Under the pieces are notes generated by a model that ran no database searches, was not told the origin of the DNA, and saw only the letters and a program-made list of their open reading frames with translations. Below, piece by piece: positions 24,061 to 29,649 of a stretch of DNA of 29,649 bases; positions within the stretch are counted from its first letter, which is position 1; every line of letters begins with the position of its first letter. The stretch is from positions 1 to 29,649 of the forward strand of contig CABQLK010000023.1 in the NCBI GenBank assembly GCA_902465015.1. The letters run 5' to 3'. Both the position numbers and the translations under genes were made by a program. Source of the DNA: an uncultured Collinsella sp. (GTDB taxonomy: Bacteria; Actinomycetota; Coriobacteriia; Coriobacteriales; Coriobacteriaceae).

Positions 24061-25089
24061 ATGGCCAACAAAGTCACCCTCAAGCAGATCGCCCAGGAGG
24101 TGGGGCTTTCCCCCTCGTCGGTCTCGCTTGTTCTCAATAATCGGCCCTGTCGCATCTCGGAAGAAAACCGCAAGCTCATCAAGGAGGTCGCGGCGCGCAA
24201 CCACTATGTTCCTAACCAGATTGCGCGTAGTCTGGTCATGCGCGAGTCGCGCACGCTGGGCCTTATCGTCCCTAACATCGAGAGCCGCTTTTTTGCCTCG
24301 CTCGCCGGTAGCCTGGAAAAGCGCTGCCGCGAGGACGGCTATGCGCTCTTCATTACCAGCTCGGGCGGAAGCGCCGATGACGATCTGGAGCTGCTGCGCC
24401 AGCTGGTGACGCGCGGCGTCGATGGCGTCTTCCTGGTCGTGGGCGACGAGTTTTCCGACGACCGCGCCCTGCGCGAAGAAGTCAGCCATCTGCCTATCCC
24501 TGCCGTGATGGTCGACCGTGCCATTGAGGGGCTCGAGTGCGACAAAGTGATGTTCGACCACGAGATGGGTGGCTACATGGCCACTCGCTATCTGATCGAG
24601 CAGGGTCACCGTCGCATTGCCTGCCTGGTTAACGCGCGCCGTTCCAATACGGGGCGTAAGCGACTTGCCGGCTATGAGCGCGCGCTGCGCGAGGTTGGCT
24701 TGCCTATCGACGCACGTTTGGAGTTTGAGAGCGAGTACTACATTCCGAGCGCCTACGAGGCCTCGGAGGCGGTGCTCGCAACTGATGCCACCGCTGTGTT
24801 CGCAAGTTCGGATAACATCGCCCTCGGTCTGCTCAAGCGCTTGCACGAGATGGGGAAGAGCATCCCGGGCGATATCTCGGTGGTGAGCTATGACAACTCG
24901 GCGGCCGACGTTCTCTTTGAGCCGGCGCTGACCGCGATTGAGCAGGATCCTGGTGTCCTTGCGGAGCATGCTTTTGGCTGCATGTCCAAGCGTCTTGCCG
25001 GTAGGGGCGGCAGGCGTGCCGAAGAAGTCGTTCTGGAGCCGGCGCTTATCGTGAAGGGCAGCGTGCTCGATCTTACCGAATGTAGCTAA
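24061..25089 (+). CDS. LacI/PurR-family transcriptional regulator
   Basis: A 342-aa repressor-type protein. The N-terminal HTH is VTLKQIAQEVGLSPSSVSLV (residues about 5-24), followed by the hinge helix region. Residues about 60-340 are the periplasmic-binding-like effector domain, with LGLIVPNIESRFFASL and the typical GHRRIACL and SSDNIALGLL blocks. The ATG at 24061 follows GGAAGGAGCGAG; the open frame extends far upstream but over murB. No sugar operon lies directly next to it; the maltodextrin genes are 3-13 kb away, so its targets are unknown. Confidence 0.9.
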   Translation: MANKVTLKQIAQEVGLSPSSVSLVLNNRPCRISEENRKLIKEVAARNHYVPNQIARSLVMRESRTLGLIVPNIESRFFASLAGSLEKRCREDGYALFITSSGGSADDDLELLRQLVTRGVDGVFLVVGDEFSDDRALREEVSHLPIPAVMVDRAIEGLECDKVMFDHEMGGYMATRYLIEQGHRRIACLVNARRSNTGRKRLAGYERALREVGLPIDARLEFESEYYIPSAYEASEAVLATDATAVFASSDNIALGLLKRLHEMGKSIPGDISVVSYDNSAADVLFEPALTAIEQDPGVLAEHAFGCMSKRLAGRGGRRAEEVVLEPALIVKGSVLDLTECS

Positions 25090-25145
25090 ACGTACTTGTT
25101 TGTTTGCATAGATTGCATGCGGAGTGTCCGCTATTTGCTGGCGGT

Positions 25146-25214
25146 GCCGGGGTGCCTGCCTTGTTTTGAGAAGTTCGCGGAGCCCACTTCTCAAAACAAG
25201 GCAGGCACCCCGGC
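25146..25214. repeat. Perfect 29-bp inverted repeat
   Basis: Arms 25146-25174 and 25186-25214 are perfectly complementary around an 11-nt loop (TCGCGGAGCCC). No T run follows, so it is not a normal terminator. The sequence is unrelated to the palindromes at 4691, 4952 and 22704. It lies 57 bp after the lacI stop. Confidence 0.85.
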
Positions 25215-25291
25215 CCTCGTCCGTGAACTTTCCCGCTGGGCGAGCCATAGACGCCGCGTACCGATAGGGTAAGGCGGCGGCTTGAAATTGG

Positions 25292-25300
25292 TGCTATATT
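25292..25300 (+). promoter_or_regulatory. Extended -10 promoter
   Basis: TGC followed by TATATT (25295-25300) is a good extended -10, about 38 nt before the hypothetical gene. Confidence 0.5.
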
Positions 25301-25337
25301 CAGCTTGAGTTGTTTAATGCTAGTACGGGAGGCTGAT

Positions 25338-25826
25338 ATGGGGCTGTTCAAGAAGAAAAACCCGCAGGATGCCTTTGATCCCGATGTGTTTACCATCACG
25401 GATACGATTTTGGACCCGCCGCGGTTTACGTTTTTGCCGGCTATCTACCAGGATGCCACGCGCCGCAAGTGGGCCGTACATCAGCGCGGTGCAGAGCCAA
25501 AGATTTTTGACTATGCGGACGTGTTGCAGTGCGAAGTGGCCGAAGCGGGCGATCCAGAGGCCGAGGAAGCGGTCTCAAAACAGGAATTTGCCCAGCGTAT
25601 CCTGGCAAATCCCGCTAAGGCGGCAAAAATGAACGCTGCCAAGCGTAATATGTGTCTTGGTATGGGCGTTGTTGTGGCGGTTCAGACGGGAAAAGACGAG
25701 GTTTCCAAATTAGAGATTCCCGTTATGACCGACGAAGTCAAACGCGATTCAAGTCTATATAAGTCGTATCGGAATGTCGCCGAGAAGATTAAGGCCGAAT
25801 TTGATGCCATGGGAGGGCTGGCCTAA
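25338..25826 (+). CDS. Hypothetical protein
   Basis: A 162-aa soluble protein that I do not recognise. It begins MGLFKKKNPQD and has no signal peptide or membrane segment. Residues about 15-75 look like beta strands with a KIFDYADVLQCEV stretch reminiscent of small PH-like or DUF4428-type modules; the C-terminal half is mixed charged helix (KSYRNVAEKIKAEFDAM). The ATG at 25338 has GGGAGG 7 nt upstream, and an in-frame upstream ATG at 25305 lacks this. It has its own promoter and lies 38 nt before a GntR regulator, so it may be the first gene of that transcript. Confidence 0.7.
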   Translation: MGLFKKKNPQDAFDPDVFTITDTILDPPRFTFLPAIYQDATRRKWAVHQRGAEPKIFDYADVLQCEVAEAGDPEAEEAVSKQEFAQRILANPAKAAKMNAAKRNMCLGMGVVVAVQTGKDEVSKLEIPVMTDEVKRDSSLYKSYRNVAEKIKAEFDAMGGLA

Positions 25827-25864
25827 TTTTGGCGGCATACGTTTCTGAATGAGGAGTCTGTGCA

Positions 25865-26632
25865 ATGGCAGGCGAATCTTATGCAATTCCCCCCAAAGAT
25901 CGTGCTGTTGAGGGAGTTCTTTGGTATATCCAGCACTATCAGCTCGGCGGCGGCGATCGTCTGCCGGCCGAGCGCGTGCTGTGTGAAGAGATTGGCGTTT
26001 CGCGTACGGCGTTGCGCGCCGGTATTATGCGGCTCATTTCGTGCGGAACGCTCGAAAGCCGCCGCGGATCGGGTACGTATGTGTGTCCTCCCAAACCGCT
26101 CAATATCTTCCAGGAGACGTATAACTTTTCCGATGCCGTGCGGACTGCAGGCTTGCACCCCTCTTCTCGCTTGGTTTCCACCGAGACTCTCGAGGCGGAT
26201 GAGACACTTGCCGACAAGCTTGGGGTTGCCGTAGACGCTCCTTTGCTTCGCATGCAGCGCGTTCGACTTATTGAGGGCGAGCCGGCATCAATCGAGACGG
26301 CTCACGTTAACCTGTCCCTGTGTCCATCGCTTCCCAATCACGACTATACGCAAGAAAGCCTGTACGATGTTTTGCTTCAAGAAGGCGGCGTGCGCGTGGA
26401 GCATGGGCGTGAACATGTTTCGATTTCGCGCCTGAATGCCGAAGAGGCCGAACTGCTTCAGCAGGACGAGGGGACGCCTGTTTTCTATCAGAGCTCGATT
26501 GAGTTCGATAAGGACATGCGTTTTGTGGAGCATTGTAAATCGGTGATTTTGCCTACAAAGTTCCGCTTTGCCGACAACGGTGAAAAGAACGGCATGAGGA
26601 GCGTGGCAGGTGAACAATGGCTGAAACAGTAG
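25865..26632 (+). CDS. GntR-family (UTRA) transcriptional regulator, first of two
   Basis: A 255-aa protein with a GntR winged helix (about 10-75; LPAERVLCEEIGVSRTALRAG) and a UTRA effector domain (about 95-240). RMQRVRLIEGEPASIETAHV is typical of the UTRA core. The ATG at 25865 follows GAGGAG. The last 16 nt overlap the start of a second GntR gene, so both are translated together. The two are about as far apart in sequence as unrelated UTRA members, not a recent duplication. It probably senses a sugar phosphate or Amadori-product phosphate handled by the SIS proteins downstream (inference). Confidence 0.85.
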   Translation: MAGESYAIPPKDRAVEGVLWYIQHYQLGGGDRLPAERVLCEEIGVSRTALRAGIMRLISCGTLESRRGSGTYVCPPKPLNIFQETYNFSDAVRTAGLHPSSRLVSTETLEADETLADKLGVAVDAPLLRMQRVRLIEGEPASIETAHVNLSLCPSLPNHDYTQESLYDVLLQEGGVRVEHGREHVSISRLNAEEAELLQQDEGTPVFYQSSIEFDKDMRFVEHCKSVILPTKFRFADNGEKNGMRSVAGEQWLKQ

Positions 26633-27330
26633 ATGTCACCCCGGTTTATATACGCATTCGACGTCGCATTGAAGAGCGTATCGAGCGCGGAATATACCCT
26701 ACGGGTTCGATGATTCCGTCCGAAAATGAGCTTGCCGAGGAGTTTGGCACGACACGCCTGACTATCCGGAGTGCCGTGGACGAGCTAGTTCGTCGCGGCC
26801 AGATTCGCCGTGTCCGCGGAAAGGGTGCCTTCGTGGCACAGAAGGTGCCCGTTACGTTTGAGCGTACGGGCGGTTTCCGTGAATCGGTCCGTGCTTCGGG
26901 CGGCGAGCCGTCCGTCCGTATTCTCGCGCGTTCCAAGCGTTATGCGGGCCCATATTATGCCGACCTGTTTGGCATCGCCGAGGACGACCTGCTCTATTCC
27001 ATTCGACGCCTGAACTGCATAAACGGTAGCCCCGTATCGATTGAGACGGCGCTGATTCCCTGCCTGCTGTTCCCAACCATCGAAGATATTGACGTGTCGG
27101 TCTTCAGTTTGTACGAAACCTATGAGATGCTGGGCCGAAAGCCAGTCATGGCGCAGGAAAAGCTCGATATCGAAGCACTGGGTGCACGAGATGCCGGCCT
27201 GCTTGGACTGGAGCAGGGCGATCTTGCCTTGACACTGGAGTGCGTAAGCTTCGATGCGAGCGGCCAAGCGATCGAGTACGTCAAGTCGTTTAACCGCGGC
27301 GATGCGGGCGGCTACACCTATACGTACTAG
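26617..27330 (+). CDS. GntR-family (UTRA) transcriptional regulator, second of two
   Basis: A 237-aa protein with a GntR winged helix (about 5-72; IPSENELAEEFGTTRLTIRS) and UTRA domain (about 85-235; YSIRRLNCINGSPVSIETAL). It starts inside the end of the preceding GntR gene (16-nt overlap). Downstream lies a 193-bp control region with operator-like palindromes, then two SIS-domain genes, so it is well placed to regulate them. Confidence 0.85.
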   Translation: MAETVDVTPVYIRIRRRIEERIERGIYPTGSMIPSENELAEEFGTTRLTIRSAVDELVRRGQIRRVRGKGAFVAQKVPVTFERTGGFRESVRASGGEPSVRILARSKRYAGPYYADLFGIAEDDLLYSIRRLNCINGSPVSIETALIPCLLFPTIEDIDVSVFSLYETYEMLGRKPVMAQEKLDIEALGARDAGLLGLEQGDLALTLECVSFDASGQAIEYVKSFNRGDAGGYTYTY

Positions 27331-27377
27331 CTGGTGTTTTGCATCACGCACGGTAACGGCCGGTCTGTTTGGGCAAT

Positions 27378-27501
27378 TTGACCGACCGTATATACAACCT
27401 TACATGGCTCAAAATCGACCGTTCGCCGATGGGGATAAATTAATCGACAAAGAGGTATCAAAAAGCCGTAACCTGTAACTGTGATTGGTATCAAATACTA
27501 A
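27378..27501 (+). promoter_or_regulatory. Promoter and GntR-type operators of the SIS operon
   Basis: TTGACC (27378-27383) and TACATG (27401-27406), 17 bp apart, form a possible promoter with the palindrome GTATATAC (27388-27395) between them. Further down, GGTATCAAA occurs at 27454-27462 and 27487-27495. The second copy sits in the near-palindrome ATTGGTAT-CAA-ATACTAAT (27484-27502), the kind of site UTRA GntR regulators bind. Confidence 0.45.
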
Positions 27502-27523
27502 TGATTTATTACGAGGTGAGACG

Positions 27524-28639
27524 ATGAAGATGCTCGATTACGTTCAGCTTGCCCATGTGCGTATGGGAGAGAACCTCGAGCGTTCGTCTGAGCTGGTAGC
27601 GCAGCTCGTTGATATTTTCCAGTCCGGTTCTTTTGACGCGCTGCGCATCGTTGCTTCGGGTTCGTCGCGCCATGCTGCGGATTGCGCCCGCGATTACCTG
27701 CAAGATGCGCTGCAGATGCAGGTGTCCGTTGTGACGCCCGAGGCCTTCGTCGATTTTGAACACACCTATCCACAGCATGCGCTTAACATTGCCGTCTCGC
27801 AGAGCGGCTATTCAACCAATACGATTGCGGCGCTCGATTACATGCGCGCACACGATATGGCTGCAGTTGCGCTCACGGCAAACGTCGAGGCACCCATCAA
27901 GGAACACGCTGACATCGTTCTTGACTACGGTGTGGGCGTCGAGTCGGTGGACTTTGTGACTCTGGGCGTCGAGGTTCTCGTTGAGTACCTGGTGCTCTTT
28001 GGTATTTACGGCGGTCAGGCGCGCGGAACGATTGACGCCAAGGGCGTTGCCCAGCGTCTTGATGACCTGCGCGAGGCTATCCAGGCCAATGCCGTGATGT
28101 GCAAGACCGCCGAGGCATATGTCCAAGACCACATGCTCGAGCTTTCTGAGCACACGCCCGCTATGGTCGTCGGCAACGGCCCCAACTATGGTGTTGCCGA
28201 GGAGGCAGCGCTCAAGCTGAGCGAGACCATCAAGATTCCTGCCATGCATCACGAAGGCGAGGAGTTCGTCCACGGTCCCGAGATGCAGATCGTTCCGGGC
28301 TATCTGGTGTTTATTGTCGACGATCCGCAGGGGTCGGAGCGTCTTGCGAATATCGCCGATGCGCTATCGAACGTTACGACAAAAACGGTGCTGCTCACGG
28401 CCCATCCCAAGGGTGGGGCTCACGAGGTTGTGGTGCCTCAGGTGGCTCCGCTGCTCAGCGCAATTCCCAATCTCGTGTTCTTCCAGACGATTGCGGCAAT
28501 AATCGCCGAGCGTCTGAAGTCATGGGACGTTCACCCGTATCTCGATGCTGTCTCCAAGCAAATGGAGGTCAAGGCAGAGGGCTACGAAGAGTCAGTCAAT
28601 GCGCTTAAGGCCAAAGCGGCTGAGTGTTACGGAATGTAA
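27524..28639 (+). CDS. SIS-domain sugar isomerase / deglycase-like protein (GlmS isomerase-like)
   Basis: A 371-aa cytoplasmic protein with two SIS domains, as in the isomerase half of GlmS and in AgaS or Amadori-product deglycases. Domain 1 shows ASGSSRHAADCARDYL and AVSQSGYSTNTIAALDYM; domain 2 shows VVGNGPNYGVAEEAALKLSE and HHEGEEFVHGPEMQIVPGY, the GlmS-type active-site helix. No glutaminase domain is present, so it is not GlmS. The ATG at 27524 has GAGGTGAG upstream; an earlier ATG at 27485 lacks one. It is followed 60 nt later by a FrlB-like SIS gene, suggesting a two-deglycase operon such as gfrE/gfrF. The substrate is inferred only. Confidence 0.8.
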   Translation: MKMLDYVQLAHVRMGENLERSSELVAQLVDIFQSGSFDALRIVASGSSRHAADCARDYLQDALQMQVSVVTPEAFVDFEHTYPQHALNIAVSQSGYSTNTIAALDYMRAHDMAAVALTANVEAPIKEHADIVLDYGVGVESVDFVTLGVEVLVEYLVLFGIYGGQARGTIDAKGVAQRLDDLREAIQANAVMCKTAEAYVQDHMLELSEHTPAMVVGNGPNYGVAEEAALKLSETIKIPAMHHEGEEFVHGPEMQIVPGYLVFIVDDPQGSERLANIADALSNVTTKTVLLTAHPKGGAHEVVVPQVAPLLSAIPNLVFFQTIAAIIAERLKSWDVHPYLDAVSKQMEVKAEGYEESVNALKAKAAECYGM

Positions 28640-28699
28640 GCGGGTTTTGATGCCCGTTGGCATGGGGGATGTGGAAACAACCCCAGAAAGGAGAGACAA

Positions 28700-29649
28700 A
28701 TGAAGGAAACCGAGAAGATCGAGATCATGCATTTCGACCAGGAGGGCTATCTCGAGGACGGCAAGGCGCTCTACGAGACCGGCAAGAAGATGACCGCGCT
28801 CGCCGACAAGGTCGCCGACGAGGGCTACGACGCCGTGTTCCTGATGGGCGTCGGCGGCACCTGGGACGAGCTCATGCAGCTCGAGTACCTCATGAACAAG
28901 TTCGGCGACCGCGCCCTCGAGGTCTACCTGATCCACGCCGCCGAGTGGAACGTCATGGGCCACAAGCGCATGACCGAGAAGTCCGTCGTGCTCACCGCCT
29001 CCGAGTCCGGCACCACCCCCGAGGTCCTCGAGGCCGTCAAGAAGATGAAGGGCATGGGCGTGCGCGTCTACGCCATGACCAAGCCCGAGGGCCCCATCGG
29101 CCAGGCTGTGGGTGCCGAGAACTGCGTCGCCATGGCTTCTGACCATGGTTCGGGCGGCTGCGAGAAGGGCTACTACCTCGCCGACTGCTTCGGCCTGCGC
29201 CTGCTCAACCGCCGCGGCTGCTTCCCCAAGTTTGACCTGTTTATCGAGCAGACCAAGGACATCTGGAAGGACATGCTCGATATCCGCAAGCGCTTCGAGC
29301 CGCGCGCCGAGGAGCTCGCAAAGAAGTACGCCCTGGCCCCCTACACCATGTTCATCGGCTCCGGCGCCCTGTGGGGCGAGACCATCCTGTTCTCGATGTG
29401 CATCCTGGAGGAGATGCAGTGGAAGCGCACCCGCTACATCACCTCGGCCGACTTCTTCCACGGCACCCTCGAGCTCGTGGAGCCGGGCGTCCCCGTGTTC
29501 CTGTTCATGGGCGAGGACGAGAACCGCAAGCTCGACGAGCGCGTCCGCGCGTTCCTCAACCGCGGCGTGACCGGCGACACCGACATCAACATCATCGACA
29601 CCGCCGAGTTCGCGATCCCCGGCCTTGACGACGAGTTCCGCGTCATCGT
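28700..29649 (+). CDS. FrlB-like SIS-domain protein (fructosamine-6-phosphate deglycase type), 3' end beyond window
   Basis: The frame opens at ATG 28700 after AAGGAGAG and runs 316 codons to the window end with no stop. SIS domain 1 shows LMGVGGTWDELMQLEYLM and TASESGTTPEVLEAVKKM. Domain 2 shows FFHGTLELVEPGVPVFLF and MGEDENRKLDERVRAFL, which match the FRHGPLEIVEPGVP block and following segment of E. coli FrlB, the fructoselysine-6-phosphate deglycase. The reaction would split a phosphorylated Amadori compound into glucose-6-phosphate and an amino acid. Codon use is extremely biased (almost only C or G at third positions), more than in its neighbours, suggesting high expression. Confidence 0.85.
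   Translation, partial: MKETEKIEIMHFDQEGYLEDGKALYETGKKMTALADKVADEGYDAVFLMGVGGTWDELMQLEYLMNKFGDRALEVYLIHAAEWNVMGHKRMTEKSVVLTASESGTTPEVLEAVKKMKGMGVRVYAMTKPEGPIGQAVGAENCVAMASDHGSGGCEKGYYLADCFGLRLLNRRGCFPKFDLFIEQTKDIWKDMLDIRKRFEPRAEELAKKYALAPYTMFIGSGALWGETILFSMCILEEMQWKRTRYITSADFFHGTLELVEPGVPVFLFMGEDENRKLDERVRAFLNRGVTGDTDINIIDTAEFAIPGLDDEFRVI

Overview
The window looks like a chromosomal segment of a Coriobacteriia gut anaerobe, most probably Collinsella or a close relative. This is inferred from the high GC content with strong G/C third positions, the actinobacterial CwlM-like protein, the CUT1 sugar ABC cassette with maltodextrin enzymes, and the sugar-centred gene content. No 16S gene or other phylogenetic marker is present, so the genus is a judgement from pattern.

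Layout. 1-2400: a partial dispersed palindromic element, then the carbon-starvation/pyruvate transporter gene cstA behind a ~240-nt leader with a promoter, a mini-ORF and an intrinsic terminator. 2509-4683: an orphan protein with a JetD-like (Wadjet) C-terminal Toprim region on a long disordered linker. 4684-5205: gene-free and dense in palindromes, then tRNA-Gln. 5315-9948 (minus strand): a CwlM-like peptidoglycan-binding protein, a polyprenyl diphosphate synthase and a three-part PTS EIIC-EIIB-HAD fusion. 10178-10897: a divergent TreR-like GntR regulator. 11204-15569: a complete CUT1 sugar ABC importer (binding lipoprotein, two permeases, ATPase). 15684-15960: three tandem hairpin units of 80-bp period. 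16027-21211 (minus strand): glgP, malQ and galE. 21479-22684: a secreted coiled-coil cysteine peptidase, followed by a second full copy of the palindromic element. 22915-23877 (minus strand): murB. 24061-25089: a LacI regulator. 25338-29649: a hypothetical protein, two overlapping GntR/UTRA regulators and two SIS-domain proteins, the second FrlB-like and cut by the window end.

How the genes work together. The ABC importer probably brings in malto-oligosaccharides, which MalQ and GlgP turn into glucose and glucose-1-phosphate; GalE links the hexose pool to UDP-sugars. The PTS fusion under a TreR-like regulator is a second glucoside route. A GTTYAAACAA motif recurs at the promoters of the PTS, its regulator, the ABC operon and malQ, hinting at shared control. 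The terminal SIS pair resembles deglycases of Amadori products (fructoselysine/glucoselysine type). The polyprenyl synthase, CwlM-like protein, murB and secreted peptidase belong to envelope biology.

Most unusual items: a dispersed palindrome family whose long arms differ completely between copies yet stay self-complementary; the orphan JetD-like protein; the triple hairpin array; the EIICB-HAD fusion; and the possible Ile/Val leader peptide ahead of cstA.
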